DNA of 64,000 nt from Campylobacter concisus (lineage in GTDB: Bacteria > Campylobacterota > Campylobacteria > Campylobacterales > Campylobacteraceae), in contig NZ_JAAKYZ010000001.1 in assembly GCF_015229955.1 (NCBI RefSeq), positions 682,001-746,000 of the forward strand. Direction: 5' to 3'. The notes below the pieces were generated by a model. That model had not been told where the DNA came from and made no database searches. It saw only the letters and a program-made list of their open reading frames with translations. Both the position numbers and the translations under genes were made by a program. Below are positions 56,082-64,000 of the stretch, piece by piece (the first letter of the stretch is position 1; each line of letters begins with the position of its first letter).

Positions 56082-56147
56082 TCATCTCCCGCACGTCCCA
56101 CCAGATGAGATAGCTCTTTGTTGCTCTTTTAAATTTATATCCGTCAT
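56082..56147 (-). CDS. 21-codon small ORF with Cys-containing tail
   Basis: A complete short ORF beginning MTDINLKEQQRAI and ending SSGGTCGR. It fills the gap between the methyltransferase stop (56153) and the permease start (56078): the ATG is five bases after one and the TGA three bases before the other. There is no clear Shine-Dalgarno of its own, so it would rely on coupling with the methyltransferase. The hydrophilic N-terminal part and Gly-Gly before a single Cys recall modified-peptide precursors, but I recognise no family and the ORF could be spurious. It is listed because it fits its gap so exactly. Confidence 0.35.
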   Translation of the reverse strand: MTDINLKEQQRAISSGGTCGR

Positions 56148-56152
56148 TTGTT

Positions 56153-56911
56153 TTAATAAGATACTTCTTCTACGTTTCGTTTGTAAATTTCTTCTTTTTC
56201 GGGCGCGATCTCACCGACAAATCTAAAATAAGAAAACGCCTCTTCAAGGCTAGCAAAATCCCTCTCAAAAATGGTATCTATTATCTTTAAATTTGGATTT
56301 GCTCCCATGTCGTAAGCGATGTTAAAGATAAAGTTGTAGCCAAATCTCCTATCACTAAGACCTGCCTCTTTTTCATCTTTTATCCCTTTTAAGAAGTCTT
56401 GCCAGAACGTTTTTAAGCTTGGATAATCCATTAAAAAAGAGGTCATCACGACATATTTTTTAGCAAATTTGCAAAGCTTTTTTATATCAAAAAGCCCAAC
56501 TGAGCGTGATGCTAGTACGATATCGTGTTTTGGTATATCTTTTAAACTCTGCTCATCACTCCAGTCTTTTTGGATGAAATTTATATTTTTCGCTCCAGCC
56601 TCTTTTGCATTTTTCTTGGCATACTCAAGCATTTTTGCAAACGGATCTAGCGCACTTACGCTCTTTGCTAGCTTTGCAAGTGGCACGCTAAGCCTTGCTG
56701 GACCACATCCCACGTCAAGCACGCTATCATCTTTTGTGATAGGCAGGTTTGAGAGTAAATTTAGCGTAGAAGCTGCCTCCATGCGCGTCATCTCGTTATA
56801 CATATTTGCGACATCGTCCCAATTTACGCCACCATCTTTGCCCTTTACTTTTTGCAAAGTAGGCAAAAACACTCGCTCCAAAATCGCTTGATAATCAACC
56901 AGCCCTTGCAT
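56153..56911 (-). CDS. class I SAM-dependent methyltransferase
   Basis: A 252-residue intact methyltransferase. Motif I is VLDVGCGPARLSVPLA (about residue 65), with the acidic ribose-binding residue in SALDPFAKMLEYAKK and the post-motif NINFIQKDW. The substrate is unknown. It lies between the TonB receptor and the ABC permease on the same strand, so it is part of the metallophore-uptake cluster. Methyltransferases of this type accompany TonB/ABC genes in several Campylobacter species and may modify or detoxify the imported chelate. A hairpin separates it from the receptor gene. Confidence 0.85.
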   Translation of the reverse strand: MQGLVDYQAILERVFLPTLQKVKGKDGGVNWDDVANMYNEMTRMEAASTLNLLSNLPITKDDSVLDVGCGPARLSVPLAKLAKSVSALDPFAKMLEYAKKNAKEAGAKNINFIQKDWSDEQSLKDIPKHDIVLASRSVGLFDIKKLCKFAKKYVVMTSFLMDYPSLKTFWQDFLKGIKDEKEAGLSDRRFGYNFIFNIAYDMGANPNLKIIDTIFERDFASLEEAFSYFRFVGEIAPEKEEIYKRNVEEVSY

Positions 56912-56966
56912 CTTTCTCCCTTTGGTTATTTAAATTTACCCTACAAAAAGGACAAATTTAAAGAGC

Positions 56967-56993
56967 CTAAAGCCAAAATAAATTTGGCTTTAG
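56967..56993 (-). terminator. hairpin between receptor and methyltransferase
   Basis: CTAAAGCCAAA-N5-TTTGGCTTTAG, a perfect 11-bp stem 9 bases after the receptor stop. On the minus strand it is followed by GCTCTTTAAATTTG rather than a full T-run, so it may attenuate or process the operon transcript, favouring receptor over downstream genes. Confidence 0.6.
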
Positions 56994-57001
56994 TTTTGGT
57001 T

Positions 57002-59185
57002 TTAGAATTTAACTTGAGCTGAAAGCATGAAGGTTCTGCTTTGTCCTAAGAAAAGCGAAGTTCCGCGTCCAGCAACTGCACCATCCACATCAGATGGGAA
57101 CATTCCCGCCCAGTATTTTTTATCAAAGAGGTTATTTATGTCAAATCTTATAGCTGTCTCTTTGCCTAGCCAAGCTTTTGTAGTGTATCTAGCTCCAATA
57201 TCGGTTGTGAAGTAGCCATTTACGCTATGAGCATTAGCATTGTCGATGTAGCGTTTGCCTGTGTAGTGGAAATTTGTTGTAAATGCAAGTTTGTTTGTAT
57301 TTGGCACAGCATAATCAAACAAGACATTTGCTTGAAATTTTGGCTCACCGATAACTGTTTTGCCTTCAGATACGCCATCTTTAGCATTTTTTATCTTAGC
57401 ATCAAGAAGTGTAAAGCCACCATACATACTTAATGTATCAACAAGCTTTCCGCCAGTAGTTAGCTCAAAGCCGCGGTTTCTTTGTGTGCCTTGAATTTTA
57501 TACTCTGCATTTGCTCCGCTACCGACTAGATATGCTACTGGACGTTTGATCTCAAAGATCGCAGCTGATAAATCAAGCTCACCTAGTCTAGCTTTTGCAC
57601 CGATCTCATATTGTTTGCTTCTTACAGGATATACAAATAAAACATCACCTTTTCTAGCCCCCCCTCTAAACTCATAAATAGAGCCTTCACTTGTAATACT
57701 ATCTGCATAAGTAGTATAAAGACTTATGTTTTCAACTGGCTTATAGACAAGGCTTACACCGTAGTTAAAGCCACTTTTATCATAGTTTTTCTCTTTAGAT
57801 GGATCTAGCTTATAGCTTGTAAACCAGCTTCTTGAGACTGACAAGATAGTGCTAAAGTAGTCATTAAATTTAATATCATCAACAACAGAAATATTTTTCA
57901 TATCGCTACTACTATTTTTATACCTACCACTTCCTTTTTTTACATGTGGATTATTAAATATTACTGGATGATATAAATTTGAGTTACCAAGTACTCTTTC
58001 TTCACCTCTATTTCTAGCACTATAAATAGTCCAGCGGTATCCATTTGTAGCTACGGCAAAATTATGTGATAAAGGACCTGTTTCAAAATTTGTCAAACCT
58101 TTTAAAAACCAGCTGTCTACATCAAATCTACCAGATGCACCACTACCACCACTTTTAGTAACTTCATAATCTCCATTTTGATTTAAGAATTTTCCATCGG
58201 TGCCATACATATCACGGATAGCCTTTTGCCACTGATAGCCACCTTCAAAATACCAGTTCTCTGTTGGAGCATATTTTAGTTTTACGCTAGCTGTCGTTGT
58301 TTTAAGGTGATTGCCACCAAAAGACTGCTCAAGTCCTCTTTTAGTATCTTTTACAGGGCTTGGTACATCAAAATTCGCCACTCCATTAGTTAATGGCATA
58401 CTAAATCCACCCGGCATACCTGAATTTTTATGCTCGTAATGGCTAAAGTTTGTCTCAAGTGTTAAATTCTCTGTAAGGTAAAATCAAGTCCAAGTGAGGC
58501 TAAACGACGAGAAAAATTTACTATCTTTGGCATTCTTTTCACCGCCTGAATAGTAAAAGACACCTCTATATCCGACTTTTTCAAATTTATTTGAAGTATC
58601 AAGACCTAAGCCCAAATTTGACCTTGAGCTGTAATCAGTCCAGATGATATTTTGAAGCGGGACTGGGCGCTTACGAGAGTAGAGGAAATATCCAGAAGGC
58701 GTGGCACCACCATAAAGCGAGCCAGCAAGTCCGTTTTGGATTTGTAAGCTCTCAAACATCGCCATAGGTATAGCTGTGGTTGATGTAGAGTAAAAGCCGT
58801 CCCAAAGGACGTTACCTACGACTGAACCTTGAAAACCGCGAGTTTGCGGACGACCAACATCGCCACCGCCACGATATTGAATAGAAGCTGAAGGAAAGTA
58901 CCTAACTGCATCTTCAAAACCTTGAACGCCTTGGTTATCAAGAACCTCTTTTGAGATCGTATTTACTTGATAAGGCATATCTAAAACTTTTTTGTCAGCC
59001 AAAGGACCAGCGGCTACTCTTTTGCTTAAAATTCCCTCATCGATACCACTCTCGCTGATGTTGTCACCAACTGAATTTACTTCGATACCCTCAAGTTTTG
59101 TCGTTTGCACAGCAAAAACTTGACTTAAAAAACCACTGCACATCAAAAGTGCAGCACATGTTGCAACCGAGATTTTGTAACTCAA
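57002..59185 (-). pseudogene. TonB-dependent siderophore receptor with two compensating frameshifts
   Basis: A roughly 727-residue outer-membrane receptor. It has a signal peptide (KISVATCAALLMCSGFLSQV), a plug domain (DMPYQVNTISKEVLDNQGVQ; VLWDGFYS) and a beta-barrel ending in the aromatic LSAQVKF. It is split by a stop at 58484-58486. The protein reads well only if a 30-base segment is read in another frame: SRRLASLGLDF joins DSKF before and YLTENLTLETNFS after. The needed changes are one A fewer in the A5 at 58512-58516 and one A more in the A4 at 58480-58483 (plus strand). These are opposite single-base homopolymer changes. The start is TTG at 59185 with AAAGGAG upstream. Real decay and sequencing error are both possible. 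Confidence 0.85.
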
Positions 59186-59489
59186 TTTTTACTCCTTTTA
59201 TAAAAATTTTACATCTGAAATGTTACTAAAACGAAATATTAAATATAATTTATTAACTTATTAAATATTTAAAAATATATTTTATTTAAGAAAGCTAAAA
59301 TAAGGCATCATAAGAACGATTTTTAAAAAATTTCATAGCTTTAGCAAGATAAATAAATACTATAAAATATAATCTTTTATATCGACAAATAATGCTTTAG
59401 GTTTTAAGAAAAGTAATAATTGATAAAAATATAATAAAGGCTAATTTTTTTATTTTTAGTAGGAATTTTGGCTAAAAATTAGCCAAAAT
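59186..59489. other. 304-base AT-rich gap containing the receptor promoter area
   Basis: No gene is visible. It lies between oorC (stop at 59490) and the receptor start (59185), both minus strand. The half next to the receptor is almost pure A/T with TTAATAAATTATATTTAATATT-like tracts around 59230-59280 that could hold a -10 and a Fur-type operator, expected for an iron locus. The match is too loose to assign. Confidence 0.4.
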
Positions 59490-60041
59490 TTATTCTAAAA
59501 GCTCTTTTGCGTATTTTAGACCTAGCTCGTAAGCTTTGGCATTTGCCTCTTTGACTTTCTCAGGCACGCTTGCTAGCATCTCTTCACGCACTAAATTTTC
59601 ATCCATGCACTTGCTCATAGCCACAGCCACACCAAGGGCCACGACGCTTTGTGTGATGACATTTCCGACCTCGTCTTTTGCGATAGAGATGATAGGGATT
59701 TCATAAATTTTCCAGCGCTTTTTGTCTTCATCGCTCACTTTTACCAAATTTGGCTCGACAACGATCGCACCGCCCTCTTTCACACCGCTTTTAAAGGCGT
59801 TATAGCTTATCTGTGCAGTAGCAAGCATAAAGTCTATCTCGCCCTCGTTTGCATAAGGATATAAAATTTCTTTCTCGTCAAGTATGATATCGACCTTCGT
59901 TGGGCCGCCACGCACCTGAGATGTGTAGGTAGAGGCCTTCACACCGTATCCGCCAGCTTTTATCTTGGCAGCTGAGAGGATCTCGCCTGCTAGTATGACG
60001 CCCTGTCCGCCAACGCCGACAAATCTTAGTTGTGACTTCAT
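59490..60041 (-). CDS. oorC: 2-oxoglutarate:acceptor oxidoreductase gamma subunit OorC
   Basis: A 183-residue gamma subunit of the four-subunit 2-oxoglutarate:acceptor oxidoreductase. The N-terminal RFVGVGGQGVILAGEILSAA and the TYTSQVRGGPTKVDIIL stretch are typical of the gamma domain of the 2-oxoacid oxidoreductase family. The enzyme converts 2-oxoglutarate and CoA to succinyl-CoA with electrons passed to ferredoxin/flavodoxin or quinone. The start overlaps the oorB stop by 4 bases. Last gene of oorDABC. Confidence 0.94.
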   Translation of the reverse strand: MKSQLRFVGVGGQGVILAGEILSAAKIKAGGYGVKASTYTSQVRGGPTKVDIILDEKEILYPYANEGEIDFMLATAQISYNAFKSGVKEGGAIVVEPNLVKVSDEDKKRWKIYEIPIISIAKDEVGNVITQSVVALGVAVAMSKCMDENLVREEMLASVPEKVKEANAKAYELGLKYAKELLE

Positions 60042-60883
60042 GCTAGCTCCTCAAAATTTATCGCTTCATTGCTCATTGCAGCCCTTCTTACCATGTCGTA
60101 AGCCTTGGTGTATTCGATCTTTTCTTCATCTTTGTGAAGCACGCCAAGTGGGAAAATGCCCTTTTTTTCTTCGCCATCTAGCATGTCAAATTTGACCTTG
60201 CTAGTCGTGCGACCCTTTATCCACTCTAAATTTTTCACCGCCTCGCCCATTTTGTTCTTGCGGCCTAAATTTATGTGGCAGTTTGAAAATACATCAAAAA
60301 AGCTGTATCCATCGTGGCTAAAGCCCTCTACAAAGAGCTTTGTAAGCTTCTCTGGCTCGATGACGCTTCCACGCGCGACAAAGCTAGCTCCTGCGGCAGT
60401 TGCGAGCTTACAGGCGTCAAAGCTAGGATCGATGTTGCCGTATTGCGCTGTGACCGTCCACATGCCCTTTGGAGTGGTTGGGCTGGTTTGCGAGTTGGTT
60501 AGCGCATAGATGAAGTTGTTGATTAATATATGATTTAGCCCGATATTTCGGCGGCATCCATGTATCGTGTGGTTGCCTCCGATCGCTAGTCCGTCGCCGT
60601 CGCCAGTTACTACGATGACGTGCTTCTCTGGGTTTGCCATCTTTACGCCAGTAGCATATGCTACGGCTCTACCGTGAGTTGTGTGGATGGTATTGCAGTC
60701 AAGATATCCGCTAAAGCGGCCAGAGCAGCCTATGCCTGAGACCACGCAAACGTCGTTCATATCCCAGCCCATGGTATCGATAGCGCGGATAAGCGCTTTT
60801 AGTATGACGCCGTCGCCACAGCCCCAGCACCAAAGAGTAGGCATTTTATCTGTTCGTAAATATTTATCATAATTAAAAGCCAT
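60038..60883 (-). CDS. oorB: 2-oxoglutarate:acceptor oxidoreductase beta subunit OorB
   Basis: A 281-residue thiamine-diphosphate subunit. The TPP-binding motif is VVTGDGDGLAIGGNHTIHGCRRN (quoted in part: TGDGDGLAIGGNH, about residue 95) and cluster-ligand cysteines are seen in LWCWGCGDG and VVSGIGCSGRF. LINNFIYALTNSQTSPTT is the substrate-channel region. It overlaps oorA by 11 bases at its start. It forms succinyl-CoA together with OorA. Confidence 0.95.
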   Translation of the reverse strand: MAFNYDKYLRTDKMPTLWCWGCGDGVILKALIRAIDTMGWDMNDVCVVSGIGCSGRFSGYLDCNTIHTTHGRAVAYATGVKMANPEKHVIVVTGDGDGLAIGGNHTIHGCRRNIGLNHILINNFIYALTNSQTSPTTPKGMWTVTAQYGNIDPSFDACKLATAAGASFVARGSVIEPEKLTKLFVEGFSHDGYSFFDVFSNCHINLGRKNKMGEAVKNLEWIKGRTTSKVKFDMLDGEEKKGIFPLGVLHKDEEKIEYTKAYDMVRRAAMSNEAINFEELA

Positions 60884-62003
60884 AAATTTCTCCTATTTTC
60901 GCCTCGATCTCGCTTGGGCTTATCGGCCTACCATTTGCTTTTAGCAGTTTTGCAAAGTCATCTCTTAAGGTGATCTTTGAAATTTCGCCACTATACTGAC
61001 CTAAATTTAGCTCGCAGACTAAAATTTTCTTAAATTTATTTGATATCTCTTTTAGCTTTTTAGTTGGAGCTGGAAAAAGTGTGAGTGGCTTAAATAGCCC
61101 TACTTTTAGCCCTTTTTCACGTAAATTTAATATCGCTTGCTTGGCTGAAAGCGCCACACTACCAAAGGCGATGATACAAATTTCTGCGTCGTTAAGCATA
61201 AATTCTTCATATTTCTCGCACTCATCAGTGTGTAAATTTATCTTATTAAATAGCCTATTCATCGAGTATTCAACGATCTTTCCATCTTCTGTTGGAAAGC
61301 CAGTAGCTCCGTGATGAAGCCCTGTTATATGGTAGTGATAGCCTTTAAAGAAAGGATTTAGCGTGGCTGGCTCATCTGGTGCGGCCTCGTAAGGTTTATA
61401 CTCTTTTGGCTCGCCACTAAATTCTCTTCTTTTATAAATTTCTAGCTCGCTAATCTCTGGCAAACGCACCCTTGCTTGCATATGGCCTATCGTCTCATCA
61501 AGTAGCAGCATAACTGGCGTCATAAACCTAGCTGCAAGGTTAAACGCACGCACAGTCTGCGTATAGCACTCCTCTAGACTGCTAGGGGCCAAAACAATCA
61601 TATTTACATCGCCGTGAGTTGGGTTTTTAGCCTGCAAGATATCGCCTTGTGCGACGCGGGTTGGTAGGCCAGTTGAAGGGCCACCGCGCATGACATTTAC
61701 TATGACGAGCGGTATCTCTGCGATAAAGCCAAGGCCTATTTGCTCAGCCTTTAGTGAAATTCCTGGACCAGAACTTGCAGTCATCGCCTTAGCGCCACTC
61801 GCACTTGCGCCAAGAGAAACTGAAATTCCAGCTATCTCATCTTCCATTTGTATAAATGTGCCGCCATGTTTTGGCAAAAGCACACTTAGCTCGTGGGCGA
61901 TCTCGCTACTTGGAGTGATAGGATATCCGCCAAAGAAGTTACAGCCACACTCGACCGCAGCCCTTGCTACTAGGGCGTTTCCAGTTGATACTAGCTCTCT
62001 CAT
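60873..62003 (-). CDS. oorA: 2-oxoglutarate:acceptor oxidoreductase alpha subunit OorA
   Basis: A 376-residue alpha subunit. Domain I has GNALVARAAVECGCNFFGGY and YPITPSSEIAHELSVLLP; the CoA-proximal segment is MTASSGPGISLKAEQIG, with RGGPSTGLPTRVAQGD following. Domain II starts near residue 260 (ICIIAFGSVALSAKQAI). The start overlaps the oorD stop by 4 bases. Oxygen-sensitive enzymes of this type replace the 2-oxoglutarate dehydrogenase complex in Campylobacter. Confidence 0.95.
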   Translation of the reverse strand: MRELVSTGNALVARAAVECGCNFFGGYPITPSSEIAHELSVLLPKHGGTFIQMEDEIAGISVSLGASASGAKAMTASSGPGISLKAEQIGLGFIAEIPLVIVNVMRGGPSTGLPTRVAQGDILQAKNPTHGDVNMIVLAPSSLEECYTQTVRAFNLAARFMTPVMLLLDETIGHMQARVRLPEISELEIYKRREFSGEPKEYKPYEAAPDEPATLNPFFKGYHYHITGLHHGATGFPTEDGKIVEYSMNRLFNKINLHTDECEKYEEFMLNDAEICIIAFGSVALSAKQAILNLREKGLKVGLFKPLTLFPAPTKKLKEISNKFKKILVCELNLGQYSGEISKITLRDDFAKLLKANGRPISPSEIEAKIGEIYGF

Positions 62004-62311
62004 GCGCTCTCTCCAAGCTTTGCAAATTTATTTGCCTTTACGGCCGCAGCTCGCTCTTTGCTCTCAGCAGTTAGTTTTGCAAATTTAAAGCCTTTTTCAG
62101 CCACATAAATGGCAAAATCAGGACAGTGAAGCTCACAGTCGCGACAGCCTATACATGAGTCAGCATAGACGACCTCTATCATCTTACCAAGCACCGCCTT
62201 TGGCTCAAGCCTCATCGCTAGCACGCCTGCTGGGCAGTAGCTCACACAGACATCACAGGCTTTACACCTGCTCTCATCGACCCAAACAGGTACATTTTCT
62301 TTTATTATCAT
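62000..62311 (-). CDS. oorD: 2-oxoglutarate:acceptor oxidoreductase ferredoxin subunit OorD
   Basis: A 103-residue protein with two [4Fe-4S] motifs: CKACDVCVSYCPAG (about residue 17) and CIGCRDCELHCPDF (about 53). It conducts electrons out of the OorABC core. It starts 8 bases after mdh; in C. jejuni sucC and sucD lie at this junction, so their absence is notable. Confidence 0.95.
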   Translation of the reverse strand: MIIKENVPVWVDESRCKACDVCVSYCPAGVLAMRLEPKAVLGKMIEVVYADSCIGCRDCELHCPDFAIYVAEKGFKFAKLTAESKERAAAVKANKFAKLGESA

Positions 62312-62319
62312 CTATATTC

Positions 62320-63213
62320 CTAATCCAAATTTTCTTTTAAAAATTTAATGTTTTTTCTAATATCAGCTTCGCTTTTACTTAGCTGCTCTTGCTCGCTTTC
62401 ATTTATATTTAGCTCTAAAATTTCTTTTAAGCCCTCACGTCCAAGCCTTACTAGCCTGCCGCAACTTAGCTCATCATCAAGAAGCACGCTAGCACTTAAA
62501 ATTTCATCACTCTTGCCCATGATCGCTTCACACATTTTCACAACTGCAGCCGCTGGTGCGTAGTAAGCTGAAGTGCCAAGAAGCTTAACGATCTTTGCGC
62601 CACCTGTGCTTGTCTCTTTTTTAAGAATTGCCAACTCATTTTCGTTTAAGCTTTCGCTAATGTTGCTAGCAGATACGATCATCTCGTCGTTGTGAGCACC
62701 AATTATCTTTGTCTTTAGCTCTTTTGCATCTTTATCTTTTAGAAGCGCTAGCTCATATCTGCATCTTGCGCCATCAAGCTCACCAGCCATGCCGATCACT
62801 TTATTTTTACTAAAACCACTAAATTTATGAGCCGTCCAGACCATCACATCAAGCGGATTTGTCACAACTATTATCACCGCATTTGGTGCAAATTTTGCGA
62901 TATTTTGAGCTGTTTGTTTTACGACTACGGCGTTTTTAAGGAGCAAGTCCTCTCTTGTTTGACCCTCTTTTCTTGGGCTTCCAGCAGTTACCACTACGAT
63001 ATCACTGCCCTCTATTAGCATAAAGTCATCGCCACCGCAAACGGTAGTTTTAGCATTAAAAACGCAGCTTGACTGCGCTAGATCGATCGCTTTTGCACGT
63101 GCCACGTCACCAAATATATCCACAAGCGCGATCTCATCGCAAACTTCTCTCATACAAAGCGCATATGCTATGCTCGCACCGACGTTTCCAGCTCCAACTA
63201 TACTTATTTTCAT
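62320..63213 (-). CDS. mdh: malate dehydrogenase
   Basis: A 297-residue LDH/MDH-superfamily enzyme. The NAD-binding loop is SIVGAGNVGASIAYAL at the start. Substrate residues appear in SPRKEGQTREDLLLKN (Arg pair on the mobile loop, about residue 80), IVVTNPLDVMVWTAHKFSG (about 115) and the catalytic His in IIGAHNDEMIVSAS (about 170). Arg rather than Gln in the loop favours malate over lactate. It interconverts malate and oxaloacetate. It begins 4 bases after the icd stop. Confidence 0.93.
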   Translation of the reverse strand: MKISIVGAGNVGASIAYALCMREVCDEIALVDIFGDVARAKAIDLAQSSCVFNAKTTVCGGDDFMLIEGSDIVVVTAGSPRKEGQTREDLLLKNAVVVKQTAQNIAKFAPNAVIIVVTNPLDVMVWTAHKFSGFSKNKVIGMAGELDGARCRYELALLKDKDAKELKTKIIGAHNDEMIVSASNISESLNENELAILKKETSTGGAKIVKLLGTSAYYAPAAAVVKMCEAIMGKSDEILSASVLLDDELSCGRLVRLGREGLKEILELNINESEQEQLSKSEADIRKNIKFLKENLD

Positions 63214-63217
63214 TTTC

Positions 63218-64000
63218 TCATCCTATTATTTGATTTAAAATTTTACTTGGTCTCATGACCTCATTTGCCCTCACTTCATCTGGCAAATAATATCCGCCAA
63301 ATTCCACGCTTGCACCATCATCTTGTCTTATCTCTTTTAAAATTTCGCTCCCATTTTTTTCTAGCTCGTCTGCTAAATTTTCAAAATTTTCACTTAAAAT
63401 TCCGCCACTTTTTGCCATCTCTCTTGCCCAAAATAGCGCTAGATAGAAGTGTGACTCCCTGGTATCAAGAGTGGCATTTGGCGTTTTGTTTTCATCTAGA
63501 TAGCTAGCAACCGCTCTATTTAGCGCATCACTTAGCTCTTTTGCCTCTTTTTTTTGCTTAGCAAATGCTAGATGTTCAAGCGAAGCACTAAGCGCTAAAA
63601 ACTCGCCTAAGCTATCCCAAAGTAGATGGTTTTTCTCTTTTAGCTCTTTTACAAGCGTTGGGGCCGTTCCGCCAGCACCTGTTTCAAACATCGCTCCACC
63701 AGCAAGTAGCGGCACAACTGAGAGCATTTTTGAGCTGCCACCTAGCTCAAAGATCGGAAAAAGATCGGTTAAATAATCTCTTAAAACGTTACCAGTTACG
63801 CTTATAACGTTTTTGCCAGCTCTTATTGCCTCAAGCGTTTTTGTAGTCGCTTGCTCGTAGTTTAAAATTTCAAATTTTACGCCAGCGTTAGCAAATTTCT
63901 CTTTAAATCTTTCAAATTTAGCTATCAAATTTCTATCATGTGCACGGCTGCTATCTAGCCAAAATATAAGCTCATCTTTTGAGATTTCGCCTCTTTTTAA
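63218..64000 (-). CDS. icd: monomeric-type isocitrate dehydrogenase (NADP), C-terminal part
   Basis: The frame runs out of the window, leaving the last 260 residues. It reads like the large monomeric isocitrate dehydrogenase of Campylobacter (about 730 residues): LIFWLDSSRAHDRNLIAKFE, SVTGNVLRDYLTDLFPIFEL, MFETGAGGTAPTLVKEL and YYLPDEVRANEVMRPS at the end. It oxidises isocitrate to 2-oxoglutarate, the substrate of the Oor enzyme encoded downstream. Synteny icd-mdh agrees with C. jejuni. Confidence 0.93.
   Translation of the reverse strand, partial: LKRGEISKDELIFWLDSSRAHDRNLIAKFERFKEKFANAGVKFEILNYEQATTKTLEAIRAGKNVISVTGNVLRDYLTDLFPIFELGGSSKMLSVVPLLAGGAMFETGAGGTAPTLVKELKEKNHLLWDSLGEFLALSASLEHLAFAKQKKEAKELSDALNRAVASYLDENKTPNATLDTRESHFYLALFWAREMAKSGGILSENFENLADELEKNGSEILKEIRQDDGASVEFGGYYLPDEVRANEVMRPSKILNQIIG

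Overview
The window looks like a chromosomal segment of a Campylobacter, most like the C. concisus group of non-thermophilic species. This rests on gene content and order: lptB-rpoN, ctpA-purC-purS-purQ-(SH3 membrane protein)-plsC followed by htpG, icd-mdh-oorDABC, and a Tat-exported methylmenaquinol:fumarate reductase (mfrABE). AT-rich intergenic DNA, frequent TTG/GTG starts and many 1-4 base stop/start overlaps also fit. I see no phage, insertion sequence or CRISPR array. It is mostly housekeeping DNA with three accessory-like stretches: 14.6-28.6 kb, 44.2-49 kb and 53.3-59.2 kb.

Layout. 1-4.6 kb: end of lptB, rpoN, three minus-strand genes of unknown role (one with a C-terminal J domain), tRNA-Arg(GCG) and a coiled-coil-like protein. 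4.5-7.6 kb: ftsW-murG with divergent murI. 7.7-14.6 kb: a DedA protein and a methionine-uptake block, valS-metN-metI-(leader ORF)-metQ-metQ. 14.7-28.6 kb: pbpC with an alpha-2-macroglobulin-like protein, a UvrD-type helicase, and macA-macB-outer-membrane-factor efflux genes. 28.6-34.9 kb: an AT-rich gap, a YqeY protein, a Ppx/GppA protein, Pit phosphate permease and ClpB. 35-44.2 kb: CtpA protease, purine genes, plsC, a Cache chemoreceptor and HtpG. 44.2-49 kb: a 1568-residue adhesin-like protein. 49.2-52.9 kb: mfrABE. 53.3-59.2 kb: a TonB/ABC siderophore-type uptake locus in which three of the five transport/modification genes are broken. 59.5-64 kb: oorDABC, mdh and icd.

Most notable: (1) upstream of the first metQ there is a 19-codon ORF rich in Met and Cys, then mutually exclusive RNA hairpins, the last of which buries the metQ Shine-Dalgarno sequence. 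Together they read as a ribosome-stalling switch for methionine uptake. (2) The iron-type uptake locus carries two single-base indels in the receptor, an in-frame TGA in the permease and a frameshift in the binding protein. A conserved-looking 21-codon ORF with a Gly-Gly-Thr-Cys-Gly tail lies between its methyltransferase and permease. (3) HAIR-like inverted repeats with the exact 7-N7-7 spacing of HspR operators sit at the promoters of both clpB and htpG. (4) sucCD, which separates mdh from oorD in C. jejuni, is absent here. (5) The fumarate reductase flavoprotein has Ala where the FAD-linking His is expected.
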